NCBI GenBank assembly: GCA_013176395.1
Contig: JABMLP010000003.1
Coordinates: 1,302,001-1,366,000, forward strand
Direction: 5' to 3'
DNA length: 64,000 bases
Source: Venturia oleaginea
Taxonomy: Eukaryota; Ascomycota; Dothideomycetes; Venturiales; Venturiaceae
The translations under genes and the position numbers were made by a program. Below are positions 45,690 to 57,321 of this stretch, one piece after another (within the stretch, counting starts at the first letter, position 1; every line of letters starts with the position of its first letter). The notes under the pieces were generated by a model. It was not told the DNA's origin and made no database searches. It saw nothing but the letters and a program-made list of their open reading frames with translations.

Positions 45690-46260
45690 ATGGCAACAAA
45701 CGACAACTGGATCAGCAAAAAAGTCCAAGGCTGGGTCGCCGGCATAGGAAACGTCGCAGGCGGTGCCATAAACGGCGTAGGCAACGGTGTATCCGGTGCT
45801 GGAAGAGGAGTAGGGAATAGCGTCACAAATGCCAGTCGAGGCTGGGCCGACGGTGTAAGAGGGTAAGTAATCTCATGCATACCTACTTTTTCAATTCCAC
45901 TCCGCCCCCAATGCTTCAATTCGATCCTTAGTCTCAGCCACGCTAGAGGCTCATAAGATCACTCGACCATACGACCACTCGACAACACGACTAGACCATA
46001 ACCACCATCTTCCCCATTTCTCCCTCTTACCTCCCTCTTACCTCTCTCCCTATCCTCAACCCAAAAACTAACCACCCCACCCCAGCTACGGCAACGCAAT
46101 AAAAGACTCAACCGGCGCCTCAGGCCCCCGCGCAGTAACAGGTTCAAACCCCCTCGGCATAGCAGGCGCAAAAGGCGTCTGGGCCCCCTCCACAACCACA
46201 AAGGGTCCACGAAACAACGGAGGCGGGACAGCGAAGAATCCCCTGGGTTTGGGGAAATGA
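45690..46260 (+). CDS. Small Gly/Asn/Ala-rich conserved fungal protein
   Basis: Exon 1 is 45690-45862 and exon 2 is 46086-46260, across a 223-bp intron with GTAAGT donor and CAG acceptor, giving 115 residues. It starts MATNDNWISKKVQGWVAGIG, continues with repeated G-N-x-V-x-G-A-G/N-x-G-V motifs, and has SRGWADGVR-GYGNAIKDSTGA across the junction, ending in KNPLGLGK. I recall similar small proteins as uncharacterised across filamentous ascomycetes, with no established function. The repeated Gly/small-residue pattern could form amphipathic or membrane-associated helices, but there is no signal peptide. A minus-strand frame of 159 codons over the same bases is antisense noise. Confidence 0.75.
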
Positions 46261-46734
46261 TGGTACCTTCACAGGAGGAAGAGACGTTGTACGATATGAT
46301 ATGATGATAATGACGGGCCGGAGTTCGGAATCTGGACTTGGGAAACGACTTCGCACAATAAGGGTTGGGAGTTTGGAACGAGCGTTGTATAGCACCTATG
46401 AGGACGGTCAAACATTTTCCAATTGAAAATGGAGTCAAACAACATCAGAATATCCTCGTTACCTCTACCTTTGTGCGTTATTCTAAGTAATAACCACAGT
46501 GCAATCTCGAGAACTAACACGCAACCCTTATGAATGCAGGCCATGCCAAAATCAATAAAGAACTTGAACGCCCTTTTTCGAAACCGTGAAGAGGCCACCC
46601 ATAGATCCCAAAACCAGCAATACTTTTGTTGTCCCTCCCTTGAAACGCCTTGCCAAATATGCGAAGATCCAGTGTATATATGCATGCCCACCCAAACGCC
46701 TAACAGTGTATCATATGTCATCACTATAAGTCAC
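46261..46734. other. Intergenic, 3' flanks
   Basis: 474 bp between the convergent stops of the small gene and RRN3. No gene is supported. Confidence 0.5.
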
Positions 46735-48802
46735 CTAATTATCCACATCAGACTCAGTCTCAGTAGGCTCATCATACTCCTCCTCTTCATCTTCCTCCTC
46801 TTCCTCGGAATCGCTGTCATCTTCGTCTTCAACCTCCATTCCAGGTACTGGTTGCCATTCCAACGAGTCTCCCGCCATCCATCTCTTACTCCTGGGCAGG
46901 TTGTATGGATCGAACGGGAAGTAAGCGTCGAGTTGGAAATTGGACTCTCCAAGCTTGCCGGACAATGCTGTCTCGCGCTCAGCTAAAGATCCGGATGCGT
47001 TCGACACGCCCACCATGGTGCGCGATAACCGGATCCGCTTATTGAGTGCTAACTTGTGGTCCAGGTACTGAAATTTGAGGTGCCGAGCAACGACAGCAAA
47101 CTGGTTGACGATCATTGGCGCGCACACTTTCGTCGGATTCAACGGTGAGGTGATGTTCCGATCAAACGTTTCCTTCACTCCTACAACCCACTCCAGTTCG
47201 TCCGCATCGAAACCGTCAGCCTCGTCAAACTCGTCGCGGAGCAGATCACGCCATCGAAAGCAGAAAATGTAGAGCAGTGATTGGGCGATGGCGTAGTATA
47301 CTCCAAATCGGGGAAGATCAGGTCCACAGTTAGGATTACGTTCGTGCAATTGTCGAAGACGCTCGAGCTCTCTTCCTAGAGACGTAAATGTAGTTTGTAC
47401 AATCTCGCGAGATACATGGGCACCACGCGCAATGAAACTCGCTAGGTAAGCGGCTGCAGATCGCTTCACAAGCGCTGCCTGGTTTTTGTCGAAGACCTGG
47501 CGCATGAGATAATTTGTGAAATTCTCGCTGAGTCTTGGTAAGGCCTGTCCATAATGAAAGAGGAGAAATTGTATGTGCCGGGATCGGTATGTAGGAAGAA
47601 TGGTCCGTGAAAATGTGGTTATCAGTTGGTCGAAAGCCGCTTCCTGCTGGACGATGGTGCCTTTTGCGAATGTAGGATGATAATGCTCGAAGAGTAGGTC
47701 GATCATGGCATCCAGTTTGGTGACCTCGTTCTTGAGGTCCTCGAGCCGTTGTATTGTCGGGTCCATGGTGGTAGCAGCGTCCGATTCATCATCGTCATCA
47801 CTGTCAGATTCTTCTTCTTCCCCTTCTTTGTCGTTGAGACGACGCTCAAGACTCTTTTTCGTTTCTTCTGCGAGACTGTGCTCCAGCTGATCCTGAAGGT
47901 CGTCTTCCAAGTCGTCAATATCGACTTGTATCTGCACATCGATTTTGACTACCTTGTCCATAATCAGCAGAAGGATGTCGGATTTCAGGGCCGGTGCGTA
48001 GGAAACGATCTTGAGGATATCGGTTGTGTAGTCAACGTGCGTGTTAACAGAGTCGGTCTCGGAGGGGAAATTGTTGCTCAAGACTGCCTTGAGGGCGCCA
48101 AGTGCCGAAGGGACTTTTTGCAGAATCTGGTCCAAAGTAACATGAACTCGATTGAGGAGCTGAGAGCGTCGGACAGGAGTATTGTCGGGTAAGCGGCCAG
48201 CAGAACCTCGCACTGGGAGTCGCATTAGCACATAAACCCATTGTCAGTAAATGAAAACCCTTACGATTGACGAATTTGTCCACGAGCGAGCTCAATATGG
48301 TCTGCGCAAGTCCACCGTGTGTTGCGATCATGTTGACCAGTAAACGTCGGTAGCATACCACAAAGTCCTCGTCACGTCCCAGCCATTGCGTCTCCAGTAC
48401 GGCCTCCATAAGTTCCGTACATCTCTTGCCCATGAGATTCGTGTAACCCGTCAACGCGATTATGTATCTCCGTAGCAGCGTGTTGGATAGCGCATCGTCT
48501 GATATTGGCTTGATGGTGAACAGCTGGGTAAGAGAGTCGTAGAAGCTACTATCTCCACTAAGGTGCTTCTCGAGAGCCCGGCGAACCTCTTCCTGCACGA
48601 GTGGGAGAGCTTTGTCGTCGTTCCATGCTTTGTACACCTCGATCTTGTTGTCTTCTTCGTTGAACTGGACCTTTGCGCGTTTGTTGGAGTAAAGCTCCTG
48701 GCTGCTGTTTTCTTCTGGTTCGGAGATATCGCTGTGCTTTCTTTTCAACGCGGACTTGAGGGGAGTTGGCGCCATGCCAAAGGCAGGCGCGAGAGAAAGC
48801 AT
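46735..48802 (-). CDS. RRN3: RNA polymerase I transcription initiation factor Rrn3 (TIF-IA)
   Basis: Rrn3 binds Pol I and links it to the core factor at rDNA promoters, coupling rRNA synthesis to growth. Exons (minus) are 48802-48265 and 48212-46735, with a 52-bp intron, giving 671 residues. Family blocks include LLRRYIIALTGYTNLMGKRC, GLAQTILSSLVDKFVN, an acidic linker with runs of Glu and Asp (EGEEEESDSDDDDESD) in the middle, KRSAAAYLASFIARGAHVS, and SLLYIFCFRWRDLL. LNPTKVCAPMIVNQFAVVARHL and the C-terminal DAYFPFDPYNLPRSKRW are the strongest signatures. The tail is acidic. The start at 48802 could also be the Met at codon 10 (MAPTPLKS). Confidence 0.95.
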
Positions 48803-49178
48803 GGTAGTCTAACGCGTGCCTGCCATAAGAAGGAATATGCGGTTTACGAGGAATAGGTAGCAGGTAGCGGATTATGGGCAATGTCGTTTGGTATGGGAGA
48901 TGTAGATGAGGTGGGTTGGAAAAAATTATGGAGTATTCTAGTGGACCCCAACGCTCTGATCGCGTGTCACGGTGCCGCTTTGGACGGGACGACGCTACCT
49001 TGACACAAGATGCATAGTCTGACCTATTATATCTTTTTTTTTTTCAACGACTAGTTGTATCTCACGCCCAATGAGCACTGTATTAAATGCTAACTTGATG
49101 TCATAACGCTATCACCCCCCAACTCCCAGCTTTCGGTTTACTATTACAGCCTGACCATGGCCTTATTTCTACGCACGC
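48803..49178. other. Intergenic, RRN3 upstream and UBA3 downstream
   Basis: 376 bp between RRN3 and UBA3, both on the minus strand. It contains a run of T around 49029-49040. No gene is seen. Confidence 0.5.
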
Positions 49179-50800
49179 TCATGAGAATTCGAGCTTGAAC
49201 TTGAACGCGATCTGGAATGCCGGGTCGGTGACCGCCACCTCCTCTCCGTTCGACACCAGTTCAGAAAGCTTCTTGGCCAGATTTGGTCGCGTGCTTTCCT
49301 CGAGACTTTGTGGAAATTGGACATAGAGCGTCTTCGCCTCGGATCGAATCGAGGGCTTCTTCAGTTGACTGAAATTGGGTCAATAATTTTCTCCACGACA
49401 TAGATAGAACCATCACTTACGCTTCTGGACGCTCTGAGAAACTCTCAACCAATTCGCCGAGAGTCATATCTGGGCTAACGTTGAGTGGCTTGGCCAAATT
49501 TCCGCAGACGGGGCAGTCGTCTTTCTTGAGATGTTCGAAGGTGTATGTGTAGACACTGTCATCGCCCGTGTACATCATGTAGTTATTGGTTTCTGGCATG
49601 CCAAGGCATGGATTAGTAGCTGTGGCCAGTTTGAAAGCCTCATTGCAACAGCTGGCAGCGACAATTGCATTCGTGGAAGCTATAGCGGGAATGATGTTCT
49701 TGACCACTCCTTGGGTCATGGCATAGGTGACTCCTTGGATATTGTATTCCAAAGCACGGCCAAGCGCCTTTTGGTAGAGCCAAGTGATGTGCTCTGGGTC
49801 GTCGGTGTCCAGTGTGTCACCTGCGAAAAGTTAACCTGTGAACTTCTCGCCCATAGAAGCTCGCGTACCCTTTCGCTCTTCGTCCCACTTGATAATGTGA
49901 GCCCACTCAATGCAATGCTGTGGTTGACGTGGAATGGTCGCGAGTGTGCACAGAGGAACAGCTGCTCGAGGTGCGTGCATGTCAAGTTGACATTCGATAC
50001 AAGAAGTCATTGTTGGTAGGACGACACGAGCCTGACCTTTGAAGCCTTCCGTTCCGCCGTCGATGAGTGGTTTGAGTGATTCCGGGTTGTCCATGTCGAC
50101 CATTCCCACCAGCGTAGCGTTAATCCATCTTCGGGCCTCGATGCTGTCTAGTCCACATATTATGATATTGAATTGCATGTAATAGTCTTCATCTTTGTCT
50201 TGAATCTTGCCGTTGAATGGTGTAATCTTAACACCTTTGACGCGTTTCTCGACAAATTTGGCAGCAACTTCAGCTTTGGATCCACCGACATCAGCATGTC
50301 GAAACAGAAACTGCCGGTTCAGGTTGGAAACATCGATCGTGTCTGGAGGAAATTGTCAAGAGTATGTGGAAGAATGAGGTTGTTCAAGACGTACCCATGT
50401 CGATAACATGAATATCCTTGAAACCAGACAGCGCGAGGTTCTTCAGAATCTCGCAACCTAGACCGCCAGCTCCACTGGGATTTGTTAGTCGGAAGCTCGT
50501 GAAATACGGATATTAAGTTGCGTACATGACCCTGGACACTGTTAGTTGATGCACCAACTTCGTCGGTTCGTAGGATTACGGACAAGATTTTGCGGCTGGA
50601 CAACATGTCGATGGTAGGCTCACCGAAGGTAGCATCCTCGTCTGTGAAAGGCCCAGGGCGTGTGAGAATGCTATCTAAATACTTCCTAGTTCGCAATCAT
50701 GGTTAGTTGTGGTTACAAAATATGTCTTCCAGAACCACAAGTACCATCGCTTTCTTCCGCCACTGACTCCATTTGGCACCATAGATTCAACTTCTGTCAT
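49179..50800 (-). CDS. UBA3: NEDD8-activating enzyme E1 catalytic subunit Uba3
   Basis: Uba3 pairs with Ula1/APPBP1 to adenylate NEDD8/Rub1 and pass it to Ubc12 for cullin neddylation. Seven exons (minus) give 435 residues: 50800-50745, 50685-50584, 50531-50526, 50474-50395, 50342-49869, 49820-49421 and 49368-49179. The third exon is only 6 nt and is needed to complete [23 protein letters not shown], the ATP-binding loop. Then come [15 protein letters not shown], the catalytic Cys in [19 protein letters not shown], zinc-binding Cys pairs in SCIEC and CPVCGN, and [20 protein letters not shown]. The C-terminal ubiquitin-fold domain binds the E2. All junctions keep the family frame. It is divergent from TEL2 with a 258-bp spacer. 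Confidence 0.93.
50526..50531 (-). other. UBA3: Inferred 6-nt microexon of UBA3
   Basis: Minus-strand bases GGTCAT lie between an upstream CAG acceptor and a downstream GTACGC donor. With the flanking exons (ending TT and starting T) they encode the Leu-Val-Ile of the nucleotide-binding loop. Without them the frame or the conserved residues are lost. The upstream donor, GTCCGT, is not the usual GTRNGT. Confidence 0.75.
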
Positions 50801-51058
50801 TTTGAATTTGATGCCAAAGATGGATTTGATGTTGAGAGTTGATTGTTAGGCTACAGTAGACAAAAGGAATGGCGACTTGTTAAATACGGGTTACGTGTTT
50901 TTAGCGCCAGTGTTTTAGACCTGTTAAAGACGTCAACTTACCGAACTGAACTCCCTTTCTCACCCAAACAACACCAACATCATCGAACGTCTCATCTGAA
51001 AACGACCTGATTAGATTTTGGTTATCCTTTACACGCCATTAGGACTAAGAGGCCCAAG
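50801..51058. promoter_or_regulatory. Compact divergent promoter, UBA3 and TEL2
   Basis: 258 bp between divergent start codons, the tightest such spacing in the window. No specific binding site is claimed. Confidence 0.6.
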
Positions 51059-54000
51059 ATGGACGAGTTGCTTAGGCCCGTGAAAACGAAGATTACCGTC
51101 GTGGAAGAAACCAAGAATGGACTAGAGGATTCGCCCAAGCTCACTGCTCAAATCGAAAGCCCCGAGGACGCTCTCCAAACTCTCAAAGAGTCTCCTTCCT
51201 GGAGCCAAGTGCAAGAAGTGCTGACCTTTCTCACCAAGCCCAACAATGGCATTTTCAACATCAAGCAACCTGGTGCATTGGCCGCACAACTCATCCAATC
51301 ACTTGTTACTCGGACTTTGCCAGACTTTTGGACCGCACTACAGAAAGAAAAAGCACCTGCTCCTATGAAATTCATGTTTACTACCGCCTTGCTTAGCGTG
51401 TCTGGATTAGGTGCATTACTTTCCAGACTCAAAGTACTTACCGTCGCTTGCAGTTCGGCCGCTAAACCTGGAAAAGCTTCCGTCTCTCCCTTGCAGCTTC
51501 GAGCTGTCCTTGAGGTTCTTGAAGAGGTGTTAAGGCCTGAAACCATGTTTACATCACTCTGGACAAACTGTGTACTCCTTGGTCAAACACTGCTGCAACG
51601 AACTGTTCTCTGGAAAGAATTTGTCACATTGATTGCATCGGGGAAGCTCATGTCGTCTTTCGCGGAAGCAGAAGACATATTGAAAAAATCTGGTGAGAAG
51701 TACCAGCCCATGTGGGTTTCAAAAGGAACAGAGTACACTCGGTGGCTTGCTCAAAATATCTCCAACATGGTTAAGGCTGCCGAAACAAATGATGAAGAGA
51801 TTTTTTCTGCCGCAAATAAGACCTGCAGCAAAGCACTTGCAATCGGGTACTCTGGTATGCCACAGACTTTTCAAAGTGTACCACTTTTTGCTAATTTCAG
51901 CAGATGTTTTCGTTGATGAGCTTCTATTTAGGTTCGTCTTGGAAGAGAAAGACTTTATGCCGGTGCTCAAGAAGTTAGTCCAGAGTCTCCATGCGTATGA
52001 GCAAAGATCGACTTTAAAATCGATACTACGGAGCGTCTCCGAAATGTCCGAGGTGGCAATAGATCAATCATGGAACTTATCAGCCTTGGAAAAAACCTCT
52101 CCGGAAATCGCTGGCTCCGCCGCCCTCTTACATAGCTTTCTGTCACAAAATGAGGTACTCCTAGATTACCTCGTTGAGCTTCTCATAAATTTGGAGTCAT
52201 CTCCTCTAGTTGGAATAGATGCACTACAGAGAGTGGCGCTAGCATGCATTGCCAACGACGAAGGTTTGTATTCAAGATCGACAGAGTGATTCCACTGCTA
52301 ACTTTGTTTCTCAGATCGAATCTCTTTTGTCATGGAAAAAAGTATGGAACAATTTGGCGACCAACTGTTTATTAAGCACGCACCAATGGTGCAGCAGGAA
52401 GGTACGTGGATAATCATGCTTCTGAATGAAACTGGAATTGCTCACCTAGCATTAGCGAGAGCTCGAATCCTACTCATTTCATCCGGTTACGTACATCGCA
52501 AACAACCCATGTTCTTGTTCACTTTGGCAAAGTCTAGTACGCAGATGCATGGTGTTTCTAATCGTCTGAAGTCCACTTCCCCACGAGCCCGATGGCTCGG
52601 GATGATTGTTGGTATGACCATATCCAATTTGACCGACAAGGAGGGTAGGAGGCTGGCCTTCACAGATGCGACTCTTGAGACACCTGAGGCACAGTGGTAC
52701 CGCCGTCTGCCATGGGTCGACGATCATATTGGCAATATCGATGACATTCGAAAGCGAGCAGTTGCTCAGCACCATGGCAGCAAATCCCACTCCGTGACGA
52801 AGACAAATCTTACAGTGGGTCCCAAAAGGCCCAAAGTAAAGGCAGGACTTCTTCAAGGCCCGTCCACTTCCATCATATCCGGGCCGAGAATTGTTGAACT
52901 TGGCGACGAAGATGACGATGACGATCTAGTACCCTACGGAAAGCCTGACTCGGATCCCGAAGATGAAGACGAAGACCCAACACTGGTGCAGAGAAACAAA
53001 CCGAAAGCTCCAGTATACATTCGCGACCTCATTACTAGTCTCCGCGACACCGAAAGCTACGACCGCCATCGACTCGCTCTAACAACCGCGGCTAGCCTTA
53101 TCAGACGGAAAGCGAATTTCGGCAAAGAAGTCAGCGATCATGCTGAAGAGTTGGCCTGCATCATAGCTGGGTTGCACGACCACTTCGATATGGAAGACTT
53201 CCTGACGCTGCGGCAAAGTGCACTAACGGCGATCCTCATTGCGCAGCCAACGACAATCGCCCAGTACCTTGCACGGTCATGCTTTGAAGGCGATTTCTCC
53301 CTGCAACAGCGGACGGCTATGTTCACTGCCCTTGGGCTTGGTGCCCGTGAATTGGCTGGCTTCAAGGATGAAGACGAAGCTCAAGCCCTAGACTTTCCTA
53401 GCAAGAAGCTGCCAGAACATCTGGTAAAAGTGTACCGTGCTAAACAGCTTCCATCAGTCGTCAAGGTGGCCGAGAGATTGGAACAATCGATGATGCAGCC
53501 CATGACCCTGCAGGCTGCAGATCAACTCACCGGACCCAACGCTCTCAAAGTGCGCACATTTTCGTCTCGCATGGCTGTCGAGAAAGCGAGGAAAAAGCCG
53601 ATCCCCAACGAGCTCGCTAAAATTGTGGCGCAAAATTTCTTCTTCCCACTGACAGGGAGATGGTGGACACAGGTTCAATCTTAGTAGGTGCTCTATCTGA
53701 AAACCTCACAGAGACTAATGAAATTTCCAGCGGTAACCAATCTCTTGCCTTTTCGACACATCTCCTCCCAATATATATTCGTACTCTGGCTATTTTACTC
53801 CATGCCTCTGGCCGCTCTACGCTTGCCTTGCCGCAAATGACCTCCGAACTTTGGGACATGCTGTTATCTCTGAGGAACAATGCCCTTAACGACAATGACG
53901 TGAGCGTCCTAGAAAGCCTTCTCTTCGCTTTGTTAACCCTGCTGGAAGTCAACGAGGACAAACAGCGCCTCGCTGCGGAACATGCAAAGGAATTGGTGGA

Positions 54001-54166
54001 GACGCAGGAGTGGGCTAAATTGGTGCTCGAAAAAAGAGAGACGGGAGCCAGTGGGGGAGACGAGGGGGAGAAAGTAAGAATGCTGGCCGCCGCTGTTATC
54101 GTGCGCTGCCATGAAGTTATCGACAGATGGCAGAGACTAATGTTAGGAGACATGGTTGATATGTGA
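51059..54166 (+). CDS. TEL2: Telomere length regulation protein Tel2 (TTT complex)
   Basis: Tel2 acts with Tti1 and Tti2 as an Hsp90-linked co-chaperone that stabilises PIKK kinases (TOR, ATM, ATR types). Exons are 51059-51854, 51901-52263, 52315-52401, 52450-53662 and 53731-54166, giving 964 residues. The alpha-helical N-terminal half is followed by YVHRKQPMFLFTLAKSS, SPRARWLGMIVGMTIS, an acidic stretch (GDEDDDDDL), then the conserved Tel2 domain: PVYIRDLITSLRDTESYDRHRLALTTAASLIRRK and FLTLRQSALTAILIAQP. The C-terminal exon has LAILLHASGRSTLALPQMTSELWDMLLSLR. Intron 3 (52402-52449) is 48 bp and stop-free, so its removal is inferred from its GTACGT donor. The last junction is inferred from a CTAAT branch site and weak GTGGAC donor. 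Confidence 0.88.
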
Positions 54167-54642
54167 TACAGCGTTTTCCAAGCTGCAATTCAGACGCAAG
54201 AGTACAATTCTGGGGTGACCACGAGAACACGGGATTAATTCAATGGTGGCTGGGTGCATCGTACACATGTAGGTTCCCGTCATTTTGATGATGTGTTTGG
54301 CCCTCCTTGATCTTTGCAAGTAGCAGATCTCTAAGGGGATTGAAACCTGGTTTGGTATTACTTGGGCTTCGAGGCCTGTCAACATCTTTCTTTGATCTAG
54401 AGTTCATCCGAGGAACTTTTGCCCTCTGCGTATTTACAGAAGGATATGTCTGAGCAGATACGTTGATACGTGGTTTAGTCCCCAGTCCTCCTGTGGTCTT
54501 TTTCTTCTTTTCTTTTCAATGAGGTTCTACAAGCCATCGAGTCCTGGTTTTTTGACTTGCCCTCCGCTTAATATTCCCCGGTTCTTCACGGTTTAAAGCT
54601 CATCTGTGAGTCAACTTTCAATTTTATATTTGTCTCAACACA
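54167..54642. other. Intergenic, no gene seen
   Basis: 476 bp between TEL2 and the Pro-rich ORF. It is probably the TEL2 3' flank and the next promoter. Confidence 0.5.
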
Positions 54643-56058
54643 ATGGACCCAAGAGTGAAACGATCATCTCCTACCGCTGGCAGGCAGTTGGTACTGTTCT
54701 TGGCCACTGTCGAGGAAATAGAATCTGGTACTACCTCTGGCCTCAATGTCTCTGGCGTTATTACGATCCCAGGACGGCCAATCTCTCGAATACAGTCTGC
54801 TCCAGTATTGACCAGTCATGAAGTTCTTGCTGGATATGAGGCCGTAACAAGAAATAAGAGCTTGGAGCTATATCCATCGAACCGACTACCACCTCCGGTG
54901 CCTCGATGGGTCAACAGAGGTCCCAGGCCTGTACCGCCGCCCAAACCTGTAGCTCTAAGAAGCAATAGCACGCCTATACTACCCACTTCAGCACCACCAC
55001 CGGAAGAATCACCAAAAATTGCGCATCAACTCACCAGTCCATCTACAGAAGTCCGACTAGTGGTATCTGTCTTGCCCAAAGAGACAGTGAATGTGATTCA
55101 GCCGGTCACGACTTTACCTTTACGAAGCTCGACACCAGAAAGATTGCCTATCCTAGAAAAGCCTTGGAAGCGCAAATCATATCGATAATCGCTCACGAGT
55201 CGATTCAAATATCTAATGCCTAAGCATCGCAACAAAAAGAGGCTCATAAAAGCCTATGTACCCATCGCCACTACCGCCCAAGCAGAGTTCGATTCATTCT
55301 CTATTCCTTCTTCGAAACCACAAGATGAGGAGAAAGTCGTTTCAACTTCTAGGCAAGACATTTCGAGTTCTAATGTGGCCCCAGAACAGTATCTGGACGA
55401 GATATAAGCAATACTGTACGGCTCCACCGCTTCGATTGAAGATTTCGTCAAGAAAGGGAAATGGCCACTTTCCATATCTATCATAGACACGTCTATGTCG
55501 ACTCAAAACGACACTGATATGCTGGCGGTCAGACTACCGAAGCTTGCTAGTTCCTTTTCGCCAGGTCCATCTTATTGCCCAGACAACTTTGGTACTCACT
55601 CGCCCAATTCTCCAATCTCTGCCCGCGCCAACCTGAACGGCGTCGAGGACATCTCAAAAACCAGCTCAACCTACTATCACCCTCTGCTACCATCTTACCT
55701 ATGCTTGAAGACCCCTTTCAGATCCAACAAATATTTGGCCGCTCCACCTCGTTCATTACAACGGTATAAAAAACGGCCGCCTATTCCGGACAACACTCCA
55801 ATTTCAGCAGCCTCAACGTCTACCGCCCAAATCACAGCTAGCCCATCCCCACCTACACGTGACCAACTTCCAGCTCCAGATAGCATCCCCACATGTCCAC
55901 CGCCCCCGGCAACATCACCATCCGACAATATCTGCTTCATCCATCCACTCAACCAGTCAGACCAAGATTTGTCTAATTGGAACACGCCGCTTGACCAAAT
56001 CCAACACAGCAACAGATCAAAACTGACGAAACAGTGGTACTTCAGCCTTCCCTGGTAG
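54643..56058 (+). pseudogene. Pro/Ser-rich hypothetical ORF interrupted by two TAA codons
   Basis: One reading frame of 472 codons runs from ATG 54643 (good context, CACAATGG) to TAG at 56056-56058, with in-frame TAA at 55186-55188 and 55405-55407. The three open pieces (181, about 72 and about 216 codons) share the same frame and the same disordered, Pro-, Ser- and Thr-rich composition, such as PPPVPRWVNRGPRPVPPPKP. That favours one gene with two nonsense changes over three genes. Both stops are one C-to-T step from CAA (Gln), which is the CpA-to-TpA change made by RIP, though two sites prove nothing. Introns covering the stops cannot be fully excluded: the first could be spliced using a CTAAT branch near 55210. 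I do not recognise a domain. Confidence 0.5.
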
Positions 56059-57321
56059 TAGCACATCTACACAATCTCAATAACCTTTCTACTTGAAATG
56101 CGAGTCTCGGAGGCCCACAAGCGGCAAACTGGGTGGCTGTCAATCCTACGCTGATGAAAAAGAGTGTAGAATTCTATCATCCGCAAGGAGTTCTTCTCTG
56201 GGCTTCTCCTAGAATCTCGGGGAAGCCGGAGGAGAGGACCTGGGCTTGAGTATTTATAATGATTAGGACGGATTTGGGATGGTTTGTGATGAAATGAATG
56301 TGTGGGAAGGCTTGTCGAAGATCATTTTTCATTGGTTATCTCTTGCAGCCTCCTGTCGTTGACGCTTACTCGCTCTGTTTTGTCCTTTTCTTCTCTTCGC
56401 CGTTGGGCTTTTGCTGGGAGATATGGTTTTGGATGTCAACGTCGATGCGTATGGACTCTGTATCTTATCTTGGTAATAATCTTTTTAGGAACGTCAAATA
56501 ATGAGAAAATAGTTATCTCGGCAGTTCCAGCGTCACATCCACCTGATCCTTGATTCCTTGCGAACGGAAACATATTTCCAAAACATAGATTGAACACGAC
56601 TTGAGATTTCTTCGTATAGATACGCAAGATATAAACTCTCCTCATTAATGATTCTGATCGAATGGAGCCGCAATTTTTACTCTTGGCATGCAGGGCTGTA
56701 ATCTCGTTTTGGTCACGAGATTGTTAGCCGATACCGGCAGCCGTTTCGTCAACTTCATCATATCAACGTGTTTGCTTCACGACCGTCACATATTTATTTT
56801 TTACTGCAAAATGGCACGGAGCTGCAGTCCTCTCTAGACATGTATCTTCGCCAAGTGGGAAACCATCCGGCCCATCCATCAAACACTGTTATCTCGTCAA
56901 CATGTTTTCCAGGCCAGTCTGCTCTCCATCGGCGCCCGATGCCACATACATCAAAAAGTTGACCTTTGGTTCGAATCATTCGATAAAATATAGGGGACGA
57001 TGAGAAGTTGGAGTCGTGCCTCGCATCGCAAAAAATTAAAGGATGACTGACCTTTGCAGTTGCACCATGTTTGGTAGCCTATAGCAGGTTCGTCCAAAAA
57101 TGACAAAAAGGGTCATATTCTATCGTACGGCGACCATAAAATACTCAGACTGTTGTAGCTTCCAACGCATCCGTAGGATGCACATCCATGACGACTAATA
57201 AGCAAGTTGTAACCCCCACAATAACATCGAGCCATATTCAACTCTATGATCTCTACCATGTACATTTGCCACTCTTTTGCAATTTTACCTCTCTCGAGAA
57301 ATGACCTGAAACTCATTTAGA
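56059..57321. other. Intergenic, no gene seen
   Basis: 1.26 kb with only short frames (60-83 codons) lacking features. It probably includes the promoter of the MFS transporter gene. Confidence 0.5.

Noticed and set aside
45959..46438. 159-codon minus-strand ORF
   Set aside because: Antisense to the intron and second exon of the small Gly-rich gene. It reflects base bias.
55216..55407. Separate 63-codon gene
   Set aside because: It is in the same frame and has the same composition as the ORFs on either side, so a single interrupted ORF is simpler.
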